Shown: positions 36,099 through 49,300, numbered from the stretch's first letter. The stretch: DNA of 64,000 nt from Symbiodinium kawagutii (GCA_009767595.1 VSDK01012283.1:278589-342588), one strand, 5' to 3'. The notes: generated from the letters alone by a model not told the origin. Numbers and translations: made by a program.

Positions 36099-37779
36099 CG
36101 CATAGCTGGTACCAATGGGGAGATACGACCGGTCCCAAGTCATGGGTTTTTAGGGTTTTAGGTCAACCAGTGGTGAGGGGCAGATAGCATGGCTGCACCA
36201 AGGAATCCCTTTCCGCCTTTCAATGTCTCTGTGGTTCGGTCACTCAGTGCTGGGATTCAAATTTGGTGGCACTCCAAAGATTCAAAGTGCAGAGTTGTGG
36301 GGGGTATTCGGACATGTTGGCCGATGGAGATGTACAGTTTGAGATCCACCACAATTAACCACTCAAATATAGAAAGGTAAGTCACCACGCAGCCATTTGT
36401 GGTAGATTCACAGGGGTCAACCACATGGCTAGAAGCTTAGTCACATCAATGTACGCAATGTAGATACAGATATCCAATGGTCAATAAACCACAGCTGGTA
36501 TGATCTACTAATCATCATGGTTGTATGCTGAATGGCCATATTACAACCCTATTATTTGCTGTAGACTGAATTGACCAATTCAACAAATTATTTGCCATCT
36601 GAAGCAGACACCATTCAACATAGCTGCCAATGTCAACTGTAACATGCATAAATGTCAATATCAAGAACCATTCATCAGATAGAGCCCAAAGTTACCAACA
36701 TACCATTTGCACCAATATTGACCATGATCAGGTAGTGATTGACCATGAATGATCCACGAAACATCCACGCAACATCCATGAAACATCCATAAATCAACCG
36801 GTTTCCCCCCTTCTCCCAGAGAGTTCGCATGGTTTTCCTATGGCATTCTTCTGCTTTTCCTATGGTTTCCCAGGCTTATCCTATGGCTTTCCTATGGTTC
36901 ATCATTCATTTTCACCTCTGACCAGCTACTGGTTCACCATCCATGCTCACCTGCCAGGTCTATGCTGGCCGACCCTTGGGACCTCATGGGCAGCTGCCCA
37001 GCTTCGAGGTGCACCACGTCCACACGTCCGGGCCTCACCAAGGGGGGAAGTGATGTTGGGAGAATGGTACCCGTTGATGCATCATCGGTTTTGCTGGCTG
37101 ATTTGGCCAACATTTGGGTTTGATAAACATCTATGATTTATGAGCTATTGAATCAATGTTGAGCTACGAATTGAACAGATCTATATCAATATATCTTTAT
37201 TGATGTTCTTATTGTATATGTTCTTACACACATGCATATTTGCCATATGAAAAATGGTTGTTACCCCAGTTATAAGTCGATTTACCTAGGATGCAGTTGC
37301 ATCCTTGGATTCGCAGGCACATCAGACACAATCCATCAATATCTCCAACTGCTCAACAACGGTAGAAAGGATCAGGCAGGTATATGCACCCATCGCGGAT
37401 GTATATCGTTCGGCATTTTTCATAGACCCCCCAGGCATCAGTAGCTGGAGCACCAAATGATGCTTTTCGCCAAGGCAATCTCACAGCTCTTAGGGCTGGG
37501 GATGCTGGGGTGGGACAGCGGTCCAGGCCAAGCATGGACACGCAGTGGAACAGTTTGGCAGGGAGCCCACGGGAGCGCTTGGGAAACTGGATTGGTCAAG
37601 GGTAGCACTTGGATCCAAGATGTTCCAAGCATCAAATGTCCGGATTTCTATGGAAAAATGCATATGAATGAGTGAGTCTTCAATATTTCCCGGGTCATTA
37701 GCATGAATTATAGGGTTTTTCTAGTATGATTGCTTGTAAATGAATTATGCTCGTGAATAGTGAATAGTAGTGATACTCT

Positions 37780-38045
37780 TAAAATGAGCACATCCCATAA
37801 AACGCTACTCCGACGACCAATTGGTTTAATGACAAGCAGCGACACATTCGTGGGCTGCTTCCCATATTCAGGGTGGTTCTCATCGGGGATAAGGGCAAAT
37901 TTCACGGAATTGCTTGGGGTCCACAGGGTCAACTGGCACGGGTCGCTTGCATCCTTGAGAAACTTTTGCTTTTCGAAGCTTCAGCTGCTCGAGTATCTTC
38001 CAAAGGACAAGCTGGGGAGAAGCTCTACATCCTTGAGTCTTGAAT
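37780..38045 (+). CDS. Possible exon upstream of the EF-hand exons
   Basis: One + frame reads FRVVLIGDKGKFHGIAWGPQ and RVACILEKLLLFEASAARVS, and a second + frame is also open. It lies 370 bases before the EF-hand exon and could be part of the same gene, but I could not match the splice phases. Confidence 0.25.
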
Positions 38046-38102
38046 CAGGACACATGTACATGACCTCTCGCAGCATACACACAAAACACACATAGAGATG
38101 CG

Positions 38103-38123
38103 TATATATATATATATATATAC
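38103..38123. repeat. (TA)n microsatellite
   Basis: About ten TA units followed by CATACACATAGAGATAC words. Confidence 0.95.
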
Positions 38124-38409
38124 ATACACATAGAGATACATATATCCTATTGCAGACAAGTCTAGCATAAAAATATCAATGCCTATCAAGAGAGGTCATG
38201 GATGTTCATACAATTGCCAGCTTGTAATCTAATCGAACAGCCCATCATTGGGGGACTATCCCCCTTCCACTTTAACACTCACCATGATGAACCATCATTG
38301 ACCGTTGCCATCATTGTAACCAATATAATCCGATGTTTACCTATCTTTGGCTTGTGCCCCTGGATGTGAACTGACCCATTCCTCACAAGCTTGATGGCCT
38401 GATCTCCAG

Positions 38410-38678
38410 CGAACGTGCCAGCCATGGCGGATGACGAGAACATCCCGATCCTGACAGTGGAGCAAAAGGTCCTGCTGCAAAAATTGAAGATATGGGACAA
38501 GATCGCCTCTGGCAATCTACATTCCATCGCACTTTCAGATGTGCAGGCACTCTTCGACATTCTGGATCCTGGCGAAAAAGGCCACATCACCAGAGGGGAA
38601 TGCTTTTCCCTCCTGCAGATTCAGAATGTCAAGATCTCTCGCCGCTCGACCAAGTTGCCATCGTGCTTTTTGCCATGC
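38410..38678 (+). CDS. EF-hand protein, exon with degenerate first EF hand
   Basis: The acceptor CTCCAG (ending 38409) is followed by an ATG at 38424 (MADDENIPILTVEQKVLL), then helix LSDVQALFDIL and the loop DPGEKGHITRGE. That loop keeps Asp at 1, Gly at 6, Ile at 8 and Glu at 12 but lacks acids at 3 and 5, so calcium binding is doubtful. After FSLLQIQNVKIS the frame appears to shift by two bases: the next frame reads PLDQVAIVLFAMR up to a clean CGG/GTGACT donor at 38679. Without the shift, the frame ends at a TGA at 38682. The ATG may be internal if earlier exons exist. EF-hand pairs of this kind are common at the ends of alveolate ion channels, so this may be a channel C-terminus. Confidence 0.6.
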
Positions 38679-38829
38679 GGGTGACTTTGGTTTTAGATTT
38701 GGGGGTGATAGGGGTTTAAGAAGACTTAGAAACCTTGGCATAGGATTGCGTTCCTGACCATGGAACCAACCAAAAATACTTACCTGGATTATCCTGGATT
38801 TATATTGCAGATTGTTTGAAGCCCCCACC

Positions 38830-39058
38830 ACTGCACCTTGACGACACGCCAGGCTCGAATTTGAAAGACCTCTGTGAAGATGCTGACAAAGACAACAGCG
38901 GCACCATCACAGCGGAAGAGTTCTTGAAAGCACTGGTCACTGGAAAGGTGGCCTTCAACTACTTGATGGAATCCTTGAACAAAGGGATCAAGGAGATGAA
39001 ACCCAATGAATGCGAGCCTTGGCGCAACCCTTTCGGCGACACGGATCTTACTCTTTAA
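38830..39058 (+). CDS. EF-hand protein, terminal exon with canonical EF hand
   Basis: The exon encodes PPPLHLDDTPGSNLKDL, then a canonical calcium loop DKDNSGTITAEE (acids at 1, 3 and 12, Ser 5, Gly 6, Ile 8, Thr 9, Glu 11). A helix EFLKALVTGKVAFNYLME follows, then a charged tail ending GDTDLTL and TAA at 39056-39058. Starting after TTTGAAG (38829) gives phase 0, matching the shifted frame of the preceding exon; the acceptor TATTGCAG (38814) is an alternative. This is the 3' end of the gene. A family C element follows eight bases after the stop. Confidence 0.7.
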
Positions 39059-39065
39059 ACATCGT

Positions 39066-39160
39066 CTGGTTGGCGGTTTGATTGACATTTTGCTTATTTT
39101 CCATTGTTAACGAATGGTTGGTTGACTAATCGTTTTCATAGGGTTTGAAACCACCAACCA
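39066..39160. mobile_element. Family C element just after the EF-hand stop
   Basis: Left end CTGGTTGGCGGTTTGATTGA with CATTTTGCT, right end GGGTTTGAAACCACCAACCA. Insertion in the 3' UTR or immediate downstream region is inferred. Confidence 0.85.
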
Positions 39161-39239
39161 GTCTTGATACATCCTTTCTCTTCACTTTTCTGCGGGTAAC
39201 ATGCAAGGAGAGATGTCTTGACTTGAGTTCCATCGCGCG

Positions 39240-39431
39240 ATGTTTGTCGGACACACAACTCGTTTGCATCCAACTTCGGCCTTTCCTGCGCTGAATCTTT
39301 TGATCAACTCAACTGAGGATCGTTCGGATTTGATCGAATGGCTTCAGGAGGAATATGAGACAACTAGCGCTCTTTATTCCATGCCGTCGGTCGTGATTCT
39401 TTGCATTGTCTCTTCGTCAGATGGGTTGAGG
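39240..39431 (+). CDS. Candidate N-terminal exon of the polycystin-like gene
   Basis: An ATG at 39240 opens a frame with DRSDLIEWLQEEYETTSALY and the short hydrophobic run SMPSVVILCIV, ending LR at a GT donor (39432). Position and content would suit the segment before and into S1 of a polycystin. Its phase-0 end does not match the phase-1 start needed at 40173, so at least one exon is missing between them, or it belongs elsewhere. Confidence 0.4.
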
Positions 39432-39739
39432 GTGACAACGTTGCTATGGATGGGGCTTGAGACCGGAAGATTACACACAGGGTATCAACATAGTACCAGT
39501 CATACAGGCTTGAAACATAGGTATACCTCTGTCTTTTGTTTCTGTCAACCGTTTCATCAAAATAGCGATGTGTAGCTGAAACCATAAGAGAATGTAAACA
39601 TGACTCTAAGAAGCTAGAGTCAACGCGCTCCTGTTGTGGAAGTTCGCATCAGCAACCTGAAGTGAGGCGTTTTCCCCATCAGCAACCTGAAGCACTCAAG
39701 TTGTGATGGCTTCTTTTGGTGGGAAGTCGTGAGATTTCA

Positions 39740-39895
39740 ACTCGACACAAGCAACACTAAGGTGGAAGAAGGGCTGGTTTGGACATCACCATGTTTTTGG
39801 GTACATGGATACACCCATCGTGTTGTGGAACAGGCCAGAAATTTCATGGCCCATCCGCTGGTTCAAAAGTGGCAAGAGAAATGGATAGTCTCTAT
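39740..39895 (+). CDS. Possible exon between S1 and the TOP domain
   Basis: One frame reads VVEQARNFMAHPLVQKWQEK, another LRWKKGWFGHHHVFGYMD. Either could bridge 39431 and 40173. A weak call based on position. Confidence 0.25.
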
Positions 39896-40172
39896 GCCAA
39901 AACCATGTCCATCTCCCGTAATCCATAGTCTTGTTTGTAGCTCGTGCGGCTCATGCCCTGTGATTGTTGTACAGCTCCCGCCTTCGGGATGTTCAAAGAG
40001 AGTGATACCGAATCATTGCGACTAATTAACCTATTAACCAAGTTAATAACACTTTTCTGTTGGTAGTAAAAGTAACCAAATTGGTTACTCTAATCAAACT
40101 ATAACCTATTCTCTTTTAGCAACATATTTTTGTTTCGTCAATACAATTAATTAACCTATTAACCATTGCTAG

Positions 40173-40327
40173 TCATTGATGGATTCGCTGAGGCATATTT
40201 CTACTTTGCAACCACGCACGTGGACGTTGCCAATGCCTGGCGTTCGAAGAACAGCTTTTACAACAATCTTGACAGTCTATGGAGGCCTGCGAATCGACCA
40301 CTGAGGCCGCCGGGGTCCTGGGACGCG
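40173..40327 (+). CDS. Polycystin-like exon: start of extracellular domain
   Basis: Reads FATTHVDVANAWRSKNSFYN to RPPGSWDA. Such sequence sits just outside S1 in the family (the segment before and within the TOP domain). Acceptor GCTAG/TC is weak, while the GC donor at 40328 is set by the introner-like intron and the clean in-frame join. Confidence 0.65.
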
Positions 40328-43300
40328 GCCATGGGTCAATATTAAGCAACCAATAATAGGGGTTAATAACCAACCAATTTATAGGGAAAACAATGGTTGA
40401 TGATAGGGGAACCAGGGGTACAGGGTTTTGACCCACAGCCGTTTGACGGATATGAATTGGGCGCAAGCCCCTTCACCACCCAGTCGTTCAAAAGGTTGTC
40501 TCACTGGTCAGTCTGTGTCTGTCGTGTCATTGGATTCCCTCGGTGCACCCAGTAACAGCTAGACCACTCTCCGTCCTGCGTTGTGAACCGCTTTTTGAAC
40601 ACTTCAAAACAAGGAAATGCAAACGTTTGCACGGGAAACTACATCGACACCTGATCATTAGCATTGACATTTGAAGTGGTATTCATGCTATGTTGAATTG
40701 TGTCTATTTTGTGCTGTCATTCCTGAAACGGTGGAATTGAATCCCCGGTCTCAGAAAGATGGCTTTGTTGTAGCTCCCGCTGCTGGTGCGACGCACCAAA
40801 AGGCCTGCAGGAAACAGGTCCCGATTCACACGGATCCAGAAGGGTAAATTATTTTCTAGGTAGGGCTTCTCAATATAGTGAACCCCCCCAATCATCCCAT
40901 ATTAATCATTGCTTCGTGAGAAACCAACCATCTTTGGGGTCCCCAATTTTCAGAAACCACCATATCTTTCTATCATTCTGAACTTCCCTTTCAACAATGG
41001 CTCCTTCACTGTCAACTATTGGGTGTTGATGGTCGGCTCACTAAGTATCAACTATTGCTTCTGAAGTAATTGTTCGTGATTGACTATGAAATATATACTG
41101 CTAAAGTTAATCATTGACTATCCACTCCTAACCATCATTATGAATTAATTATTGTTCATGTTTCATTCACTCACTCTAAACAATTGGTTGTGAACTACTT
41201 GTCATTGTTTATAAACTACTGGTTATTATCTATTCACCACTAACCATTAACTACCATTGGTCATTATCTATGAGGCAAGCAGTCATCACTACAAACTAAT
41301 AACCATTCGTCAGTCAGTAGTAGACGTTGGCCAAATTCATATATCATTGATCCATTATTATCGACCACCGGTTGTTAACTTTTCGCCATTGACCATGATA
41401 ATTAAGCATAGGTTCTTGACTAGCATTAACCATCATCATCAGCAGTGTTATATGGCTCCTAACTATTGCTGGTCAATCATCACTATTGACCATGATGGTT
41501 AACCATTTTTTTTCAACGACTAGTTGCTAGCAATCACTGTTATCCCTTGGCTGTCAACTATTGACTGTTGACCATCATTGCAATTACTGTAAGTATTGCT
41601 TCCCAACTATTATCTATTGACCAGAATTAATCATTACCGTTTGGTTATCAACTAAAAAGTATTAGCCATCACTATTGGCCATTCGATTCACTATTGACCA
41701 TCGTTCATAACAGCAGTGGTTCATAGCGATTCACCATGGGACAGAGCTGAATGATTATTTGCGAAATCATGGCATATGATACAACTTTCTCCAAGATTCT
41801 CAGCTGCTCAATTCAAAAAAGACAACTGTTTTTGTTTGGATGGGCATGACCAGTTGTAATGAATGATTGGACATCAATCATCCACCCAAGGATTTTAAGC
41901 CCTCGGCTCTTTCAAGTTTTCTTTCTCCTCTTTGTCGTGGGGCTCTTGCTTTCAGGTATGGTACAAAAGCGCACATGGAATGGACCTTGAACACGTGGCT
42001 CAAAAAGTACTACCGGCAGAACTTGCTGACGGATCCCCAGCCGGGCCGTGTGGCGGTTCAGAACCAAATGATCGGTGGCTCGCGCCTTCACAAAGAGTTC
42101 TTTCAGACAGGACACGATGCAACGGATGGTGAGTCGGGCCAGGCAGTCTGCCACGGGTGGGTGGGACCAGCGACAGAACCCATCCAGTTTCGAGTTAGCC
42201 TTTTTTGTACTCGCAGTCATGTGGTGGCTTCTTAAGCCATGGGGGAACCCAAAAATGGTTGCCATAGTAATGATTCCTATGGGATGATTTGGAGGTACCC
42301 CTATTTTGAGAAACACCCACGTGGGCGCGTTCTGTTGTTCCGAATGGCTTTTGACACCATGGCCATCCAGCTGACTGCAGAGATGAATGGATGGACCTCT
42401 CCAGGAGATTGCATCGTCAGTTCAGAGCAAGCAGAAATCTACAACTCTTACTCTGGACGATGCGATCGCGCCGGATTGGTGACAGAAGAAGATATCGTTC
42501 TGCCATACCACCTGCAGAGAAGTCTCTTGACAGCAGGATGTCCATCATTCGCGTGCCATGTTCGGTTGTTGTGTCTGTGAGTTCCTGACTCGGAAGCGGA
42601 GGAAGTGATGATCTGAGGCATCCATGAGACCACGATCCAAAATCTCACCGGTTCGTATCTCGTCAGCGATCTGGAAAGTTTCTTCGATTTCGAACAGCAG
42701 TGAGTTTAACAGGTTGATCATGGCTACAACCGCAGTTCCATTGTGTTTCATGTTTGATGTGTGACTCACTTGACGATCGTACGCGTAGGTTGCTATGTGT
42801 GTTTTGCTACCCAGTACTCCCAACTCCCATAAGAAGTCTGGGTCTGATCCTTGGAAGGTACCGAGAGAAAGCAACCAAATGGGATTGGATTAATGTACTT
42901 GCCATAACATGTTTTGATCTTGCCCCCCAGCTCATTATAGTGGTGATTCATGGTTGATAATGGTGAATGATGGTTGCTGTAATAACGGTTAATTAGTATA
43001 TATAATGTTGATCATGTTGATTACAGTAGCGATTATAAACATGCTGGTCTAATAATGGTTATTAAACATATAAGCATGATAACGACGAGTGGTAATAATG
43101 GTTAGTATAATCATGTTGATCTTGATTCAAGCAATCATCAAACACTGCTGGTCAGCAACCTGCGGGCTGGGAAGGTGGCTAAAACTGTCGGGGACGGCTA
43201 CCTCTTGGGTTCCGGCATACTGCCTGCACAGGCAATAGCTATCCTGGTTCAGGTGGCCTTGATGTACCCACAAACTCTTGCCATTCAATCATGTTTGCTT

Positions 43301-46300
43301 CCAGGTTCCAGGAAAAGGCAATATTCACAGTGACCAGGTCACAGATACGTGCTGTAATCCGAACCTGTTGCAGTTTGAGACCTTCACAACTGGGGGCTAT
43401 CACGAGAAGTGCTGGGCCCCCTCTAAGGGGCAAGGCAAAATGATGTGATCCAAGCACTGTTCAAACGGTCCAAGCGCCACTGAGTCATTGGTTTGACAAT
43501 CGCGTCTCGCTGCTGGAGTACCAAACCATTTTCTACAACGGCCACCTGGCAGCACGGTACGTTTTTCGCGCATGTCCGGCGTGGGAGGACCACAGCTGGG
43601 ATCAACGAGCCAGGGCTGGGCCACACTTCCGAGTGGGGCGCTGAGGTCACAACAATATGCTGACCTTTGAGCGGTTGCAATGGGACTTCCAACAGAGCGG
43701 CTATCTACAACTCCTCTTCAATCATGAGTCCTGGATGGCTGAACCCTACAGCAACTGGGCTGGTGGAGTCAGAACAAAGATTCGATGGTGCCGACAGCCA
43801 GCGGCTGGTACTAGAAAATAGCTGAAAATGACTCTCGAAGTAAAAAAACATGAACAGACACCAAATCTCTTGAGTTATCAATTCCATGGGCATTCTTTTA
43901 GGCAAACAGATTTCACTCCGCATTCTGGAGATTCCACCGGCGGTCCTCCCCAACCATCCCCAAATCTCAATCATTGGCATAGCTTCGTGGGTTGCAGGGT
44001 GCCACTGCAGCTGAGCAAACTCCATGTCCATAGCCATAGCTGTGAAGCCTCACTCTCAAAATGGCAAGATATTTGGCAAGCTGGTTGGGGGTTTGATTGA
44101 CATTTTTCACTTTTCCTAGTAATGATTAACACATGGTTGATTGGTTGACTGATGTTTTTTAAACGGGTTGAAACCACCAACCATTTGTGATGGCAGATCA
44201 TTTGCAAGTTCGCCCCCGCCCAATGCTGCAAGGCAATTGGTTCAATGTCATTCCAGATATTCTCTTCACGGTCATCTTGCTGCGAATGGCACACTCGGAG
44301 GCGAAAGAACTTCTGCCTGCTATTGCTGGAGGTATGGATGGCATCAAGGATTACTTCAAGTTTTGGAACGTTGTGGACTGGATCCTTGCCATTGTAGCTG
44401 TTTCTTTCAGAGCTGTATCACAAACGGTTTGGACTGATGCAGCATGCACAGTGGATGAAAGTGGGGGAATTCTTGGGCTGATGTAATTCCTGGACCTCAA
44501 CATGTAGCGGCGACATGTCCGCTATCTTCACTTAAATGGCGCACAAGGTGGCCCCCAACCACTTCTAAGTTGGGTTATAACTTAACCCCTGTAACTGGTA
44601 GTTAACCCTAGTTAGATGAGTTATAAACCAACTTATAAGTGGTTGGGAGCCCACATTGTACCTTCTGTGCTCTACACAGCCAATACTTCACCAAGATCCG
44701 CCCCTGGCCAAACCCATGGGTTCGAAGGGCATCCTTTTCCCCTGTGCGCTGGGCACATCCCATGACTGCTCCACTTCTCTGCCAAGGACAGCTATTGTGG
44801 TTGGCCTGATTAACGTCACGCGATCTGCAAAAAGGACACAATTTTTTAACTCCACGTGACGGTTCGCGGTAGTTATGTCATATTAACATCTATAGTGTAT
44901 GTATATAGGATTACAGTTGTATTTATGCTTATGTTATCTTATGTTTATATTTATGCACGCATGTAAATTTCAATTTGCTAGCATGTAAATAAACATGCGT
45001 AGATGTGCATAGTGATGATAAGTAATTAATTACAATCATTGCACATTTTTTCCTTTTTTGGCAAGCTACCATCCCATTTGAGCAATGCTCAGTTGAACCG
45101 TTTTGCGCTTTAGGTTGGGATGATTTGTTTGGAAACGCCACAACCCCGGTCAGCGATCCTTCAGGTAGCAATGTGGTTTTACTTCTTCTTCAAGATCACC
45201 GTTGAACTTCCAGATGTGATGAGATTTCTTCCGCAAGCGGAACTGGATGCAAGGGTGCTCCAAAACCAAACCTATCTGACGGTGGACACCATGTCTGAGA
45301 TCATCGATCCTGTTGTCTTGAACTCCCGCATCAATGAGGACCTGGGCTCCGATTCAACACTGGGTTGATCGCTGGGATGATCGGATGGCGGATAGGTAGA
45401 AGTTTTTTTCGCACCGCGGATGGGAGCCGAAAAAAATCCACCTGTCGCCCCTGAGGTCTTTATCCTGGCAAGGGAGATCTATGATTTCCACACGCTCCTC
45501 CGTGCGTTCTTTTTCGGATACTTCTTCATCCTCATGCTGAAATTCTTCAAGACTTTTCAGGCACAGGGATGAACAGCGACCCTGTCACCGTTAACTTTTT
45601 TGTTGAAGTGAACTGCGCTGTGAAGTTTGAAGGCATCATTTCCTACTTTTGAGAGATGAGGGTTTCTCAAAATAGGGGAACTCCCCCTTATCATCCTTGA
45701 TTCAATCCTTGATCTTAGCCATTTATCGAAATAAACCATACACCCCAATGTGACCAGTTCAGCAGCTGGTGTTTCCCGTCAAATACAGGTCTGTGAACAG
45801 CTGCGGATCTTTGAAACCAAGAACTGCTACGTCACACCGTTCTTATCAACTGTCATCGTGATAAGAAGCAATGTTATGAGCAGTATATTATCATCTGTCA
45901 ATTATGATCAAGCAGCACTGTATCAATACATGATTAAGATTTATGGTACTCTTCAACCATCTTCAACCATCTTCAACCATTCTCCGGCATTCTGATTGCA
46001 CTCGTCAACAGGCTTGGAGCCATCTCAACAGCTATCCTTGGATTCACTGTCACCTAGAACAGCTTTCGGGCAAACGGACATCCGTCTACACCCTCGATGT
46101 ATAAAATCTAACATAATACATTTACATAATTATATATAATTGTATATATAATTACCTTTTTATGTATACATACAAATATATGTATATAGATAGATGTGAC
46201 TATGTATATGTATAGAGTCTGTATAGATCTGATTTGCGCATGACATGTACACCAGCTTTCGAATTGCATAACACAACATATCTGTATTGCATAAAACCTT

Positions 46301-49300
46301 TGGTCATGGTCGAGTGGATGTGTGACAGGCCAACCCTCGTTTGGACATCGTGGTGCAGACCATCAACCACTGCTCCGTGAACGTGGTGCACTTCGGCATC
46401 GTCTTCCTGGCCATCTTCTTGTGCTATGCCTTCGCGGGCCACTTTCTACTGGGCCACATCCACAAGGCGGCGAGAAAAAACGGGACGCCACAAACGCGTT
46501 GCTTGGAGAGCTGCTGACCTCTATCAATCAATCTGTTTGTCTATGAAGATAGATAATTGAGTATAATTTCTATGCACCTGAGAAATGACATGTATACCCA
46601 TGAATACTGAAACTGTTGAAGGTCCGATTCGATCCTGTACCCATTGGTTGGCATTGCCATGTCACTGATCCCAAACCATGATCAGCTGGAAATGTAGTTT
46701 AAGCTTACGCTTGTTGACTAAGATTGTGTCCTCACGTCCATGCAACCACCATTCTCCAATTGCTTCCCCACGTGCAACCAACATCGCCAGCATTATTCTC
46801 AGCTACACTATTTCATCAGGCAAGATAGGAGATGATCAACTAGATAACTAGAGACAACACCAGCTCTATCACCACTCCAAGCAGGATGATCAACGAGCAC
46901 TACTAGTTACTAGCAGTTAAGCACCAGCTATCAGGCCACTCACCTGCAGCTGCTTAGCCATCACCGCCAACCCAACACATTTTCTTCCGGCGGACCGGCC
47001 TTGGACCGGCTGCGCAGGGCTGGGATTCCATGCTGGGTTCGCTCTTTATGCTTTGGTCCACGGAGCTGGCGATGTCCGAAGTAAGCACTTTCTCAGTGCC
47101 CGTGCAGGTGGTCTGCTACCTGTGGTCACTGACCTACCAGATTCTGGTGCAACAGGTGGGGAAGTGGGCAGCGATGAACATGCATGGTATCATAGGGTAT
47201 CCTGGTATGGTATATACTTTAGATATGTATATCACTATGTATATCCTTCAATATCCTTTGTTCTAGCAAATATATATAGATGTATATAGAATTTATGTAT
47301 ATCATCCTTCGCTATCCTTTTTTCTAGTACATATCGGTATACATCAGTTTTGAAATAATTGCACGATCATGAAAGATTGACGAATCTTCCCTGAGAATTC
47401 CCCTAACCACTCAGCATTTCACAATGCTCGCAGTTTCTGCGCGAAAGGTGATGTTGAACATGCTGTATTGCATCGTCTTTGATTCCTATGCCTTTGTGAA
47501 GACCAGGGCTGGCTCACCCTTGACGCTGTACGCGCAGATCAGGGATGCTGTGGCAACGGCCAGAGAAACCAGAGGCTTCGTGAATCTCTACACGCTGATC
47601 GTGCAGCTCGAGGACTGAGCCCCCAATGATTTTGGGATAGTTGGTTCTTTGACTGAAAAAATCATGTTCCTCCCTAGCCTTAAGAAATCAATCCAGGGTG
47701 GGAACCCCCCCTCCAGCCTCTGAGGCAACTGAAGCAGTAGCATTCTTGGTCGCGCCAGGACGATGACTTTCCCGCGCATCCCAACGAGGTCGGCTTCTCA
47801 AGCCATAGGGTACCCCTGAAAATTCTTGGCTTATGACCATAAATGGTTTATGTTGGATGATTTGGGGGTCTCCTATTTGAGTAGCATCCAATAAACCACA
47901 AATGCATTTTGTCAAATGACATGACAACTACTGGTTGTAAATGCTTCATTGATGATTCATAGTGGCCGATTCTGATTATTTTTGCTTCATTCATGATGAA
48001 TGGTTGCAAAATAGTCATCAAGGATCAATCATAAGGTACACCAATGGCATGTTTTTTTCGCGTCACAACCAGGAAAACACTAGCTGCTTGGGTCCCCCCC
48101 TGGCGGTTCTGTGGTGACCAACAGCATCACCACAGAAGCCCGCGAAGCTCCAGCCAGGTCGTGACTGCGAGATCATTGAAACGGGCCTTTGAGCGGGACG
48201 GCATGACCAGAGCTAATGCTGACGCTCAGCGGTGGCGGGAGAAATCTCGTTTTCGTGTACCTGACAAGGGCCACCACCTGAAGAAGTTTGTGAAATGTTC
48301 AGAGGTTGTGTGTTGAGCAACTGTTTACCACATTTGGAGTCTGTTGTTTCCAAATCTTTGAGGAAACATGAAAAATCAGGCGAACCACATTGATTTTTGG
48401 TTGTTTCCGGTACACAAATCTCTAGGTGGTGAGCATGAACTATGGTTCATTGACATCATTTGAAGCCGTTGGTGGGCACATCATTGACGGACTTGTCCAT
48501 GTTATCATGCAGCACATCATTGGGTTCGTTGCTTGTATGTGATATATGTTGCTTGACCTAGTGGCTGCGCAGATGAGGTTTTTTAGTTGTGAATTCCTGA
48601 AGGAACTAGAAGGTATTTGGGTGTTGACACCTACATGTGATCATGGAACACTGCTGCTTGGTTGGGTGCAGGGAAATCTTCGCATTCAGTTGCATCGACG
48701 GTACTCATGGGCGATTCCCTCAGACTCAAGAAGAGATTATCATACATTATCATCATGCTCCAGAGATGGAGCATGATTGCACCGGTGATTTTGATGTTGA
48801 TGACGTTGCTGATGTTGATGGAGTAAGAGGAACACGGGAAATACATATCATTCGTGCGACAGCAATAAAATGATAAAACCAATATTAGGTTTTTCAATGA
48901 TGTTTTTTCTTTTCTTAACCATGCTTAAAGCTTTGTTGTGACTGCTGAGGGACCCTTCAATCCAAAAACCATGGCTGGACAGCACATGTGAGTACATTTT
49001 TCGAGAGCAGCACGTCCAACAAACACAACATCTTGTCCAACACCAGGTAGGGTCAAACAAGACCAGTTTAATTAAACCAAATGTTGTAGGCAGGGACATA
49101 GGTTGGGCACCAGACGACCCTGAAAACAGCTGAATTTTAGAGGGCACAGCTGGCACTTTTGGACGTCAGGAATACCTTCTGATGAAGACACAAGAGTTTG
49201 TCCAAGAGAAGTCCGAAGAGATCGAACTCTCACTGTCAGATGCCATCCGCGTGACAGGTCGGGCAGAAAGGTGATGTGTGGCATCGGTCATACAGATGGG

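Noticed and set aside
38410-39058. EF-hand exons as the N-terminus of the polycystin-like gene
   Set aside because: The second EF-hand exon ends with a TAA at 39056-39058, and polycystin EF hands, where present, are C-terminal.
42311-42380. Starting the TOP-domain exon directly after the family A element (GAG/AAACACCC)
   Set aside because: This would be phase 0, while the preceding exon ends in phase 1. The acceptor at 42380 (TGCAG/AG) fits.
47448-47618. Ending the channel protein at the TGA after the S6 exon (47616)
   Set aside because: Downstream exons with coiled-coil content join in consistent phase if the GT at 47601 is used; a short isoform is still possible.
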